From CAZSDU01 sp964429135 (GTDB lineage: Bacteria > Bacteroidota > Bacteroidia > Bacteroidales > FEN-979): DNA of 64,000 nucleotides. How positions within the stretch are numbered: position 1 is the first letter of the stretch; each line of letters starts with the position of its first letter. Where the stretch lies: positions 50,429 through 114,428 of the forward strand of contig CAYSAU010000010.1 in assembly GCA_964429135.1 (NCBI GenBank), read 5' to 3'. The notes beneath the pieces were generated by a model. That model saw only the letters and a program-made list of their open reading frames with translations, had not been told where the DNA came from and searched no databases. This document shows, piece after piece, positions 45,227 through 54,052 of this stretch. The translations under genes were made by a program, and so were the position numbers.

Positions 45227-45254
45227 GATTTCTTCCCCAATCTTCTTATTTTCG
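45224..45254 (+). promoter_or_regulatory. pgi promoter
   Basis: TTTG at 45224-45227, a 19-base spacer, then TATTTTCG at 45247-45254, one mismatch from TAnnTTTG. Transcription would begin near 45261, about 15 bases before the pgi ATG. The TTTG is formed by the end of the terminator's T-run. Confidence 0.55.
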
Positions 45255-45275
45255 TTTCTGATAAATCCATAGCCA

Positions 45276-46622
45276 ATGAAAAAACTAAATCTTGATATCA
45301 TTCATGTTGCGCCCTTTATCGGTGAAAAGTGTTTACCTCGATTTCAGGAGGAAATCTATCATTGTCATCAGACTTTGATTGAGCATAGCGGGAAAGGAAA
45401 TAATTTTTTAGGCTGGATGGATCTCCCGATTTGCGTTGATGAAGCGTTGTTCGACCGTATAGCGCATGATGCCTCCCGTATCCGCGAAATGGCGGAAGTA
45501 TTTATCGTGATCGGAATAGGAGGATCATATCTTGGTTCCAGGGCAGTTATCGAAGCCTTGCGGAATCCTTTTGCAGATTTATTGCCAGAGCAGAAAAATC
45601 CGGCTATGGTATTTGCCGGCGAAAACCTAAGTGAAGATTATCATTCAGCTTTGCTTGAGTTGCTCGATGTAAAAGAATATGCGGTAGCCGTTATTTCGAA
45701 ATCCGGTACGACCACTGAACCTGCAGTGGCTTTCAGATTGGTCAAAGATCATATGGAAAAAAAATACGGGAAAGAAGAAAGCCGCCGACGGATTATTTCC
45801 ATAACGGATGCTTCACAAGGTGCGCTAAAAAAAATGTCAGATACGGAAGGGTATCCCACATATATCATTCCTGATGATATTGGTGGTCGCTATTCTGTAT
45901 TGACACCGGTAGGGCTGTTACCTATTGCAGTCGCAGGGTTTGATATCCGTGCCTTGATTCAGGGGGCTGCCATGATGAGGGAGGTGGCTATGTCTTCGGG
46001 AGATTGCAGCCTGAATCCGTGTGCCATGTATGCCGCGGTAAGAAACATTCTCTACCGCAATGGAAAATGTATTGAGGTGCTGGTGAGCTATGAACCCATG
46101 CTGTTTTTTTTCATGGAATGGTGGAAACAGCTTTTCGGAGAAAGTGAAGGTAAAGAAGGAAAAGGAATTTTTCCGGCAAGTGTAACTTTTACTTCCGATC
46201 TTCATTCCATGGGACAGTACCTTCAGGATGGGATGAGGATTTTCTTTGAGACGGTCATTTATATTGAAAATCCACGAAAAACCCTAAGGGTGCCAATGGA
46301 TACAGGGAATTTTGACGGACTTAATTTCCTGGGCGATAAAAGAATGTCTGAAATTAACCATATGGCTGCGATGGGAACGACCTTTGCCCATGTCGACGGT
46401 GGGGTTCCAAACCTGAAAATCAGTTTGCCTGAAATCAACGAAAATACACTGGGACAGTTGATCTATTTCTTTGAATTTTCCTGCGCCCTGAGCGGATATG
46501 CATTGGGAATCAACCCATTTGATCAACCTGGAGTAGAAGCGTACAAGAAAAATATGTTTGCCTTGCTGGGGAAACCTGGCTTTGAAAAAGAGACAGAAGC
46601 GTTGAGAATGCGGGTGAAATAG
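45276..46622 (+). CDS. pgi: Glucose-6-phosphate isomerase
   Basis: 448 residues, the shorter bacterial type. Signatures: GIGGSYLGSRAVIEAL (sugar phosphate site), SKSGTTTEPAVAF, DDIGGRYSVLTPVGLLP, the Glu-containing GQYLQDG and a C-terminal GVEAYKKNMFALLGKPG with the catalytic Lys. It interconverts glucose-6-phosphate and fructose-6-phosphate in glycolysis. Monocistronic, converging on purN with 14 bases between. Confidence 0.97.
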   Translation: MKKLNLDIIHVAPFIGEKCLPRFQEEIYHCHQTLIEHSGKGNNFLGWMDLPICVDEALFDRIAHDASRIREMAEVFIVIGIGGSYLGSRAVIEALRNPFADLLPEQKNPAMVFAGENLSEDYHSALLELLDVKEYAVAVISKSGTTTEPAVAFRLVKDHMEKKYGKEESRRRIISITDASQGALKKMSDTEGYPTYIIPDDIGGRYSVLTPVGLLPIAVAGFDIRALIQGAAMMREVAMSSGDCSLNPCAMYAAVRNILYRNGKCIEVLVSYEPMLFFFMEWWKQLFGESEGKEGKGIFPASVTFTSDLHSMGQYLQDGMRIFFETVIYIENPRKTLRVPMDTGNFDGLNFLGDKRMSEINHMAAMGTTFAHVDGGVPNLKISLPEINENTLGQLIYFFEFSCALSGYALGINPFDQPGVEAYKKNMFALLGKPGFEKETEALRMRVK

Positions 46623-46636
46623 TCAGATGAAAGGTA

Positions 46637-47224
46637 TCAGAGGGAGGATGACGGATGATGGTTGAGCGTTTGCTCAATGATTTCAGGGAACCAACGGTAT
46701 TCCAGTGAATGAATCTTTCCGGCCAGGGTTTCTGCTGTTTCTTCCGGTGAAACCTGACATTTAGACTGAAAGATGATCTGTCCGTCATCGTACTTTTCAT
46801 TTACAAAATGGATGGTGATCCCTGAAATTTGATCTCCATTTTTAATGACCTCCTGATGAACTTTCTGACCGTACATCCCTTTCCCCCCATATTTAGGTAG
46901 CAGGGCTGGGTGGATGTTGAGGATATGGTTAGGATAAAAATCAAGTAGATGACCTGGGATCAGCCATAGAAATCCGGCCAGAATGATCCAGTCAATGCTT
47001 TGGACAGAGAGGATATCGAGAATCTGGTTAGTATGATAAAATGTATGACGGTCAAAGGTCAGGGTAGGTATATTAAATGTTTTCGCTCTTTTTAGGACAT
47101 AAGCCTGGGGATTGTTGCTCAGAACCATTTCGACCCTGATCCAGGGATGGCCTGAGAAATATTCCATGATTCGTTGGGCATTGGAACCATTGCCCGAAGC
47201 CATAATAGCCAATCGTTTAATCAT
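46637..47224 (-). CDS. purN: Phosphoribosylglycinamide formyltransferase
   Basis: 195 residues from ATG 47224; a longer frame exists but the domain starts with IKRLAIMASGNGSNAQ. The catalytic Asn-His-Asp set appears as ILNIHPALLPKYGGKGMYG and NEKYDDGQIIFQ. It formylates GAR with 10-formyltetrahydrofolate in de novo purine synthesis. A TATTTTTG -7 element and an inverted repeat lie directly upstream. Lone gene. Confidence 0.95.
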   Translation of the reverse strand: MIKRLAIMASGNGSNAQRIMEYFSGHPWIRVEMVLSNNPQAYVLKRAKTFNIPTLTFDRHTFYHTNQILDILSVQSIDWIILAGFLWLIPGHLLDFYPNHILNIHPALLPKYGGKGMYGQKVHQEVIKNGDQISGITIHFVNEKYDDGQIIFQSKCQVSPEETAETLAGKIHSLEYRWFPEIIEQTLNHHPSSSL

Positions 47225-47245
47225 AACATTTTCAGGGATAAGCTG

Positions 47246-47253
47246 CAAAAATA
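47246..47253 (-). promoter_or_regulatory. purN -7 element
   Basis: The minus strand reads TATTTTTG, a full TAnnTTTG match, about 20 bases before the purN ATG. No TTTG at the -33 distance was found. Confidence 0.45.
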
Positions 47254-47258
47254 CAAAA

Positions 47259-47276
47259 GATAACCCCAAGGTTATC
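47259..47276. promoter_or_regulatory. Inverted repeat upstream of purN
   Basis: GATAACC (47259-47265) and GGTTATC (47270-47276) form perfect seven-base arms around CCAA. It sits just upstream of the purN -7 element, where an activator or repressor could bind. No T-run follows on either strand, so it is not a terminator. Confidence 0.4.
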
Positions 47277-47350
47277 CACCCTAACAAATTTTATAAATAA
47301 CAGATTGTCAGCGTTCTATATTTATCAAATGTTAAAAAATCATAAATATT

Positions 47351-47382
47351 TTTGGTGGGTAATAATAAAATTCATTTCTTTG
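47351..47382 (+). promoter_or_regulatory. acpP promoter
   Basis: TTTG (47351-47354), 20-base spacer and TTTCTTTG (47375-47382), which differs from TAnnTTTG at one base. It would start transcription about 20 bases before the acpP ATG. Confidence 0.55.
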
Positions 47383-47410
47383 CAGTCCGTTTAACCAAAA
47401 ACAAAAAAAC

Positions 47411-47647
47411 ATGTCTGACATTGCAGCAAAAGTTAAAGCTATCATAGTTGATAAGCTTGGTGTTGATGAAAGTGAAGTTACACCTGAAGCTAGTTTTACC
47501 AATGATTTGGGTGCTGATTCTCTGGATACTGTGGAATTGATCATGGAGTTTGAAAGGGAATTCGAGATTGAAATTCCTGATGATCAGGCTGAAAAGATCA
47601 GTACAGTTGGAGAAGTTATTTCCTATGTTGAAAACAACGCCAAGTAA
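47411..47647 (+). CDS. acpP: Acyl carrier protein
   Basis: 78 residues, acidic, four helices. GADSLDTVELIMEFE contains the serine that carries 4'-phosphopantetheine. It shuttles acyl chains in fatty acid synthesis. fabF follows after 118 bases that contain a terminator-like hairpin, allowing more acpP than fabF message. Confidence 0.98.
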   Translation: MSDIAAKVKAIIVDKLGVDESEVTPEASFTNDLGADSLDTVELIMEFEREFEIEIPDDQAEKISTVGEVISYVENNAK

Positions 47648-47710
47648 TCAATCAATCCTTGGATTTTTTGTTATTTGGCTCTTCCTCCTGCCGTTTGCAG
47701 ACCGACACTC

Positions 47711-47733
47711 ACCCCGCTTTAGCGGGGGTTTTT
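47711..47733 (+). terminator. Terminator-like hairpin between acpP and fabF
   Basis: ACCCCGC, a four-base TTTA loop and GCGGGGGT, then TTTTT. A compact GC-rich stem with a T-run, probably a partial terminator reducing read-through from acpP into fabF. A clear second promoter before fabF was not seen. Confidence 0.65.
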
Positions 47734-47765
47734 CCTTAGTCAATATAAGATAAAATGTCGTACAA

Positions 47766-49016
47766 GTGAAATTAAGGCGAGTCGTAGTAACTGGTCTTGG
47801 CGTACTCACACCACTGGGTAATACTGTTGATGAATACTGGAACAGTCTGGTCAATGGAGTAAGTGGTGCGGGCCCTATCACCCGTTTCGATGCTTCAAAA
47901 TTTAAAACGCAGATTGCCTGCGAATTAAAAAATTTTAATCCGGAAAATTATTTTGACCGGAAAGAAGTGCGCAAGTATGACATCTATTGTCATTATGGGA
48001 TTGTTTGTGCTGATCAGGCCATTAAAGATGCTGGTTTTAGCATGGAAACCTTGGATAAGAACCGGATTGGTGTCATCTGGGCTTCCGGGATAGGTGGCTT
48101 GGATACCCTGATCACTGAAGTTTCCACTTGGATCAAGGGAGATGGGGTTCCCCGCTTCAATCCTTTTTTTATACCCAAGATGATTTCGGATATCTGCGCT
48201 GGTCATATCGCGATGCGTCATGGTTTTCGCGGTCCTAATTTTGCTACTGTTTCTGCTTGTGCTTCTTCCTCTAATGCCCTGGTGGATGCTTTTAATTACA
48301 TCCGTTTAGGTAAGGCAAATGCAATCATTGCCGGTGGTTCTGAAGCGGCCTTAAATCCCGCAGGAGTGGGTGGTTTTAATGCCATGCATGCCATTTCCAC
48401 CCGCAACAATGATCCCGCTACAGCATCCCGGCCATATGACAAGGATCGTGACGGTTTTGTAATCGGGGAAGGCGCCGGGGCATTGGTGCTTGAAGATCTT
48501 GAACATGCCCTTAACCGGGGGGCAAAAATTTATGGAGAATTTGCCGGAGGAGGATTGTCTGCAGACGCCTATCATATGACCGCTCCTCATCCTGATGGTC
48601 TGGGGGCTATTCTTTCCATGCAGCAGGCCATTGAAGATGCCGGATTGAAACCGGAAGATATTGATCATATTAATACCCATGGAACTTCGACTCCTGCCGG
48701 CGATATTGCCGAGCCCAAAGCCATCGTAAGTCTTTTTGGAGAGCATGCGTTCAAAATGAATGTCAATTCAACCAAATCCATGACGGGACATTTGCTTGGG
48801 GCTGCCGGAGCCATCGAATCTATTGCTACTCTGATGTCGGTAATCCACGACCTTGTACCCCCGACCATCAACCATTTTACAGATGATCCTGACATTCCAT
48901 CCCTGAATTTTACTTTTCATACTGCTGTCAAGCGGGAAGTGAACCATGCCCTGACCAATACTTTTGGTTTCGGTGGTCATAATGCCAGTATTATTTTAAA
49001 AAAATTTAAGGAATAA
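47766..49016 (+). CDS. fabF: 3-oxoacyl-ACP synthase II
   Basis: 416 residues starting at GTG 47766 (MKLRRVVVTGLGVLTPLG). Catalytic Cys in VSACASSSNALVDAF, histidines in NTHGTSTPAGD and GHLLGAAGAIE, and the GFGGHNASII ending. It condenses acyl-ACP with malonyl-ACP in chain elongation. The acpP-fabF-rnc order is common in Bacteroidota. Confidence 0.97.
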   Translation: MKLRRVVVTGLGVLTPLGNTVDEYWNSLVNGVSGAGPITRFDASKFKTQIACELKNFNPENYFDRKEVRKYDIYCHYGIVCADQAIKDAGFSMETLDKNRIGVIWASGIGGLDTLITEVSTWIKGDGVPRFNPFFIPKMISDICAGHIAMRHGFRGPNFATVSACASSSNALVDAFNYIRLGKANAIIAGGSEAALNPAGVGGFNAMHAISTRNNDPATASRPYDKDRDGFVIGEGAGALVLEDLEHALNRGAKIYGEFAGGGLSADAYHMTAPHPDGLGAILSMQQAIEDAGLKPEDIDHINTHGTSTPAGDIAEPKAIVSLFGEHAFKMNVNSTKSMTGHLLGAAGAIESIATLMSVIHDLVPPTINHFTDDPDIPSLNFTFHTAVKREVNHALTNTFGFGGHNASIILKKFKE

Positions 49017-49022
49017 TCTGAG

Positions 49023-49757
49023 TTGAGGATTGATTTTGCCCGTCCAGACAAATTTTCGCCTACACCCGAAAAACAGTTAGCCAAAGCGATCCGGAATATT
49101 TTTGGATTCCGACCTGGAAATATTTTTTTATACCGTCTTGCCTTTTTGCATAAATCAGCAACCCAGGAAACCCTGAATGGGATTAAAATCAATAACGAAA
49201 GACTTGAATTTCTCGGAGATGCCATACTGGATGCCGTCATCGCCGATTATCTTTTTAAAACCTTTCCAACCCGCGATGAAGGGTTCCTTACCGAAATGAG
49301 ATCGAAACTTGTCAGCCGTTCCCAATTAAATAAATTATCTCAAAAAATGGGCATTGACGCCCTGATTCAGTTGGACAATGCTTCCAACAACCTGTTCCGC
49401 TCATTCAAGGGAGATGCCTTTGAAGCATTGATTGGAGCACTCTATCTCGATAAAGGATATGATTTTGCCAGGAAAATTATTTTAGAGCGCATCATCAAAC
49501 ATTATTTTAATATCACTGAACTGATGGAACAGGAAGTGAATTTTAAAAGCAGGATTATCGAATGGGTGCAGAAAGAAAAAAAAACACTTCATTTCAATAT
49601 GTTGGAGGCAGTCGGGTCAGGGTTTAAGAAACAGTACATTGTCGAAGTCCTCATTGATGGCATTCCCATGGCCCGAGGTCAGGATTATTCCATAAAAGGA
49701 GCTGAGCAAAATGCTGCTGAGAAAACCTGGCAAAAAATAAACACTGTTAACCATTGA
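49023..49757 (+). CDS. rnc: Ribonuclease III
   Basis: 244 residues beginning at TTG 49023, six bases after fabF. Signature NNERLEFLGDAILDAV with metal-binding Glu and Asp, later FRSFKGDAFEALIGALYLDKG; a double-stranded-RNA-binding domain closes the protein (GIPMARGQDYSIKGAEQNAA). It processes rRNA precursors and structured RNAs. Starts are of non-ATG type for both fabF and rnc, which may lower expression. Confidence 0.96.
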   Translation: MRIDFARPDKFSPTPEKQLAKAIRNIFGFRPGNIFLYRLAFLHKSATQETLNGIKINNERLEFLGDAILDAVIADYLFKTFPTRDEGFLTEMRSKLVSRSQLNKLSQKMGIDALIQLDNASNNLFRSFKGDAFEALIGALYLDKGYDFARKIILERIIKHYFNITELMEQEVNFKSRIIEWVQKEKKTLHFNMLEAVGSGFKKQYIVEVLIDGIPMARGQDYSIKGAEQNAAEKTWQKINTVNH

Positions 49758-49802
49758 TCTTTGTTTCATAATGCTTTATATTTGTTATGATCAAATATCG
49801 TC

Positions 49803-50303
49803 ATGACAAAGAAAATTCATCTGGGAACCCGCCAGGAACCGACCTTGTTTACCCTAATCGGAATTTCATGCCATGATAAGGATTATCGGCTTTCCTTCCT
49901 CTTGAATCAACACCTGGGACTGGCGTTAGTCAAAATGGACGATCTCCCCGTTTCGACTTCCTCCAACCATGCACCCGATATGTTTTCTTTTTACTATTGT
50001 GAGGATGAAGATCATTATAATGCTTATTATTTAATCATAAACCGGGGACAGGATACTTTTCTATTTCCAGCTATGAAGCAAACGGATTTTTTACTGCTGA
50101 TAGAAGGCCCATTTAAGAAAAACCAAAAGGATCAAATTCTGTCTAAGATCAAAGGTGTCCCCAATGTACTGACTTGCTTCGAAATCAATTTTTCAAGTCT
50201 TAAAAATTTTGAAACCCTGCTTATCGAACTGGAATTACACTATTCAGTTCTTCAGAGGGAAGCTAAATTAAAATTTTCACCCATTAAAAATACGGAGGAC
50301 TAA
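49803..50303 (+). CDS. IPExxxVDY family protein
   Basis: 166 residues, a Bacteroidota-specific family of unknown function usually found next to rnc and pyruvate kinase genes. Family traits visible are the YRLSFLLNQHLGLALVKMDD segment and a mid-protein YYLIINRG, with a C-terminal tail rich in Lys. The IPE motif naming the family is not clearly kept. Placed between rnc and a phasin-like gene. Cytoplasmic by lack of a signal peptide. Confidence 0.72.
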   Translation: MTKKIHLGTRQEPTLFTLIGISCHDKDYRLSFLLNQHLGLALVKMDDLPVSTSSNHAPDMFSFYYCEDEDHYNAYYLIINRGQDTFLFPAMKQTDFLLLIEGPFKKNQKDQILSKIKGVPNVLTCFEINFSSLKNFETLLIELELHYSVLQREAKLKFSPIKNTED

Positions 50304-50305
50304 AC

Positions 50306-50680
50306 ATGTTAGAAAATCTGAAAAAAAACATCGACAAAGGCCTGGATTATGCTGTCATGACCACAGACAAAATCACAAAGGCTGCCAAAGAATTGGCAAA
50401 GGAGAATAATCTAACCAAGGAAGAAGCCAAAAAGCTCATGGATTACCTGGTAAAAAAATCTGAAGAAACCCGGAAAAATGTGCAATCAGACATTCAGGAC
50501 GTTGTGAAGGCCGTAATGAAAAAAATGGATATTCCCAATAAGGAAGAGATCAAAAAACTGGAAGAGAGAATTAAAAAGTTGGAAGGTTTTCATAAAACAG
50601 TAGTGAAACCGGCAGCAAAACCAAAACCAGTAAAGAAGAATATCCCTGTGACGATAAAAAAGAAAACACATAAAGCATGA
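50306..50680 (+). CDS. Small helical phasin-like protein
   Basis: 124 residues, almost all helix and strongly basic (about 30 Lys). Residues 1-90 form heptad-like helices (NLKKNIDKGLDYAVMTTDKI, EEIKKLEERIKKLEGF), then a Lys/Pro/Ala tail. Such proteins resemble phasins or UbiB-linked coiled coils. It overlaps the UbiB kinase gene by four bases (ATGA), and similar coiled coils often precede UbiB homologues, so a functional link is likely but unproven. Confidence 0.65.
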   Translation: MLENLKKNIDKGLDYAVMTTDKITKAAKELAKENNLTKEEAKKLMDYLVKKSEETRKNVQSDIQDVVKAVMKKMDIPNKEEIKKLEERIKKLEGFHKTVVKPAAKPKPVKKNIPVTIKKKTHKA

Positions 50681-52326
50681 AAATTTCCAAAATTGGTTTG
50701 GCGGTTCATGAAATTGGCCGGGCTCGTGAGATTCTTGGAATTATTGTTAAGTATGGCTTCAGCGACTGGGTCAGCAAAGGCGGGATGGGAAAATACCTGA
50801 TATCTAAAAAACGTCTTGCCCGTATTGACCGCTTTAATCAAAGGGAACGTATCCGTATGGCCTTGGAGGAACTGGGGCCTACTTTTATTAAATTTGGTCA
50901 GATTCTTGCCGACCGTCCGGATATCGTTCCTGAAGCATTAAGGGAGGAGTTAAAAAAACTCCAGGATGAAGCACATCCCTTGCCGGATGCTGAAGCTATT
51001 AAGGCCATTGAATCTGAATTGGGGCGCCCCATCCATGAAATGTTTAAGGAGTTTGACAAAAAACGTCTTGCTTCAGCCTCCATGGCTCAAACTTACAGGG
51101 CCGTTTTACTGAACGGAGAAGAGGTTTGTGTAAAAATCCAAAGACCGGGAATAGATAAGAAAATTGAGCTCGACCTGAACCTGATGAACTTTTTTGCTTC
51201 ACGTATGCAAAAAAATAATCCGGAAATGGAGGCCATCAATATTTCCGGTGTGGTCAGGGAATTCGGCAATACAATTAAAAAAGAACTGAATTTCAAGCAT
51301 GAAGCCGCCAACCTGGTCCGCTTCTATCATAATTTTTCCGGAGATCCTGATATTTTCGTCCCTCAGGTGTATAACCAATATACATCACAAAAGATATTGG
51401 TCGAAGGTTATGTTCAGGGCATAAAAGTCAGCGACCTGGAAAGCCTTTTGAATTCCGGTTACGATCTTGAGCTGTTAGCCAGGAAAGCAGTCAGGCTGGT
51501 TTTTGATCAGATTTTCACCCATGGATTTTTTCATGCCGATCCCCATCCCGGCAACGTTTTCGTGCTTGAAAACCATGTCCTTTCCTTCATTGATTTCGGG
51601 ATGATGGGATCTCTTCGCCCAGAACATCTTGATTTTCTTGGGAAATACGTGCTGGGCTACCTCGAAAGAGATGCCCACAACATGACGGAAGCCCTGCTTC
51701 TTGTTTCCGGGAAACGTCATTTTGCACGCCGGAAAGAGCTGGAATTTCAAATCGGTGAATTACTGGCTCATTATAAGTATCTATCCATCGAGGAAATGGA
51801 TTTTGGCAAGGTGATGAATGAATCAGTTGATATTCTTGTTCAATACGGATTGCGTATTCCTTCCAGTATCTACTTGCTGGTAAAAGCTTTAATGGGAATC
51901 GAGAGGGTAGCCGTTGAGCTGAATCCCAACATTGATTTTGCGCATGAAATGCAACCCTATGCTATGGCTTTAATGGCTCGACGGTTTGATCCCAAGAGAA
52001 TTGCCTCCGAAGTATTTGAATCTCTCAAGGAATATTACAAACTCCTCAGGGAATTCCCTTCAGACCTCAATGAAATAATTTATAAAATCAAAGAAGGGAA
52101 GTTCAAAACCCAGATTGAAGTCAAGGGATTTGAGCCTTTGATGGAGCATATCGACAGCTCCAGCAACCGCGTGTCCATAGCCATAGTTCTGGCTGCGCTT
52201 ATCATCGGTGCTTCCATAATTTCACAATGGGAACATACGCGCTGGGTAGGTACAGTAGTATTTTGCATGGCAGGGGTTTTCGGATTCTGGCTGGTGGTTA
52301 AACTGTTCAGACGAAACAGGTTTTAG
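50677..52326 (+). CDS. UbiB/ABC1 atypical protein-kinase-like protein
   Basis: 549 residues. Family-specific KFGQILADRPDIVP (KxGQ motif), then DKKRLASASMAQTYRA (Ala-rich loop), VCVKIQRPGI (ATP lysine), HADPHPGNVFV and FIDFGMMGS. Two C-terminal membrane helices finish it. The family uses ATP in isoprenoid-quinone-related lipid work; here it may serve menaquinone biology. Convergent with pheS with 25 bases between. Confidence 0.93.
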   Translation: MKISKIGLAVHEIGRAREILGIIVKYGFSDWVSKGGMGKYLISKKRLARIDRFNQRERIRMALEELGPTFIKFGQILADRPDIVPEALREELKKLQDEAHPLPDAEAIKAIESELGRPIHEMFKEFDKKRLASASMAQTYRAVLLNGEEVCVKIQRPGIDKKIELDLNLMNFFASRMQKNNPEMEAINISGVVREFGNTIKKELNFKHEAANLVRFYHNFSGDPDIFVPQVYNQYTSQKILVEGYVQGIKVSDLESLLNSGYDLELLARKAVRLVFDQIFTHGFFHADPHPGNVFVLENHVLSFIDFGMMGSLRPEHLDFLGKYVLGYLERDAHNMTEALLLVSGKRHFARRKELEFQIGELLAHYKYLSIEEMDFGKVMNESVDILVQYGLRIPSSIYLLVKALMGIERVAVELNPNIDFAHEMQPYAMALMARRFDPKRIASEVFESLKEYYKLLREFPSDLNEIIYKIKEGKFKTQIEVKGFEPLMEHIDSSSNRVSIAIVLAALIIGASIISQWEHTRWVGTVVFCMAGVFGFWLVVKLFRRNRF

Positions 52327-52351
52327 TACCTGAAGGGGAATGACAGGAGGC

Positions 52352-53374
52352 TTAGAGCGCCCCTGTGAACTGTTTGAGAAACCTTATATCATTTTCAAAA
52401 AAGAGGCGAAGATCGCGAATCTGATATTTCAGCATGGTTATACGCTCGATGCCCATGCCAAAAGCATAACCGCTAAAGCCTTTGCTATCGATACCGCAAT
52501 TTTCAAGGACTGCAGGATCTACCATACCGCATCCCAGGATTTCTACCCATCCCGTATGCTTGCAGATATTACATCCTTTACCTCCACAGATATTGCAGGA
52601 AACATCCATTTCCCCGGAAGGCTCCGTGAAGGGGAAATAGGATGGCCGCAAACGGATCTTTGTCTCTTCCCCGAACATTTCTTTGGCAAAATATAAAAGG
52701 GTTTGCTTTAAATCAGCAAAGGAAACATGTTTATCCACATACAGCCCTTCAACCTGGTGGAAAATACAATGGGCGCGGGCGGATATGGCTTCATTCCGGA
52801 AAACCCGCCCGGGGAAAATCATCCGGATCGGAGGCTTATGTGTCTCCATGGTACGGATCTGAACTGAAGAAGTATGGGTGCGTAAAGCGATATCCGGGTT
52901 CTTTTCAATAAAAAAAGTATCCTGCATGTCGCGGGCAGGATGATCAGGCGGAAAATTCAGGGCGGAAAAATTATGCCAGTCATCTTCGATTTCCGGCCCT
53001 TCAGCTATTGTAAACCCGATACGGGAAAAGATCGAAATAATATCATTCCTGACAATCGACAGGGGATGCCTGGACCCCACTTCCATATAATCTACCGGAC
53101 GGGTTAGGTCAAGGCCTGAAGAAGGAGTGGCCTTCTGTTCTTTAAAAGAAGATTTTAAAGATTCGATCTTTTCAGTAGTTCTATTTTTTAAATCATTCAG
53201 CAGAAGCCCAACCGCTCTCTTTTGCTCTTGGGGTAAATGCCTGAAATCTTCGAATAAAACGGAAACCAGGCCTTTTTTACTGAGGAATTTAAGCCGCAGT
53301 TGTTCCACTTCTTCTAAAGAATCAGCTTTTGCTTTTTCAACCTCTTCCAGCAGATCCTTGATCCTTGATTCCAT
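52352..53374 (-). CDS. pheS: Phenylalanine--tRNA ligase alpha subunit
   Basis: 340 residues: an N-terminal coiled coil to about 90, then the class II core with GSRHPLS, FHQVEGLYVDKHVSFADLKQ, SYFPFTEPSGEMDVSC (motif 2 area), GCGMVDPAVLENCGID and SGYAFGMGIERITML (motif 3). A CxxC-type insert (CNICGGKGCNICKHTG) could bind zinc; it is seen in other Bacteroidota pheS. pheT is not adjacent. Confidence 0.97.
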   Translation of the reverse strand: MESRIKDLLEEVEKAKADSLEEVEQLRLKFLSKKGLVSVLFEDFRHLPQEQKRAVGLLLNDLKNRTTEKIESLKSSFKEQKATPSSGLDLTRPVDYMEVGSRHPLSIVRNDIISIFSRIGFTIAEGPEIEDDWHNFSALNFPPDHPARDMQDTFFIEKNPDIALRTHTSSVQIRTMETHKPPIRMIFPGRVFRNEAISARAHCIFHQVEGLYVDKHVSFADLKQTLLYFAKEMFGEETKIRLRPSYFPFTEPSGEMDVSCNICGGKGCNICKHTGWVEILGCGMVDPAVLENCGIDSKGFSGYAFGMGIERITMLKYQIRDLRLFFENDIRFLKQFTGAL

Positions 53375-53419
53375 TTCACCCGATTACTTGATCCCTTTAT
53401 TGCTCTGTTCTAAGGCCAT

Positions 53420-54004
53420 TCATTCAATAATCCTGATGGTCATTTTGATATCGGTAGTCGGGCGGTCAGCCTTATCTTTGGGTGCAGAGGCTATTTTATC
53501 GATCACCTCAAAGCCATCCGTAATCTCCCCATAAACGGTGTACTGTCCGTCGAGAAAATGAGCGCCTTTCTCAGGCTGAACAATATAAAATTGTGAACCC
53601 GAAGAAGCTTTTTTGGGATTTACCTGGTCACCAGTACGGGCGGCAGCAAGGGCTCCGCGCTTGTGGGTAAGGGTGGGAACGAATTCAGCCGGAACGGTGT
53701 AATTAGGACCTCCCGAACCAAGTTGCTGTCCCGGTTTTGCATTTTTTGAGTCAGGATCTCCGCCCTGGATCATAAAGCCAAAAATAACCCGGTGAAACAG
53801 CAAACCGTCATAATACCCGGAATTTGCCAGTTTAACAAAATTATCACGGTGCAGCGGGGTTTCATTATAGAGCTTGCCCGTCATATCACCAAAGTCGGTG
53901 TGAATGACAAATTTGATCACTTTTTCCTGTTTTTGAGATTGAGACATTAGGGAGAGATTAAATGCTAAAATGCTTGCAATTACTATTAAACTGATTTTCT
54001 TCAT
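53420..54004 (-). CDS. Exported cyclophilin-type peptidyl-prolyl isomerase
   Basis: 194 residues from ATG 54004; the longer frame lacks a signal peptide start. MKKISLIVIASILAFNLSLM is a signal peptide. Core motifs: LYNETPLHRDNFVKLANSGY, YYDGLLFHRVIFGFMIQGGD and SGSQFYIV. It isomerises proline bonds, here outside the cytoplasm. tdk is 48 bases upstream on the same strand. Confidence 0.92.
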   Translation of the reverse strand: MKKISLIVIASILAFNLSLMSQSQKQEKVIKFVIHTDFGDMTGKLYNETPLHRDNFVKLANSGYYDGLLFHRVIFGFMIQGGDPDSKNAKPGQQLGSGGPNYTVPAEFVPTLTHKRGALAAARTGDQVNPKKASSGSQFYIVQPEKGAHFLDGQYTVYGEITDGFEVIDKIASAPKDKADRPTTDIKMTIRIIE

Positions 54005-54052
54005 AGGATTTTTATTGAAAGGACAAAAGTACAAAAAAAACACATTTGCACA

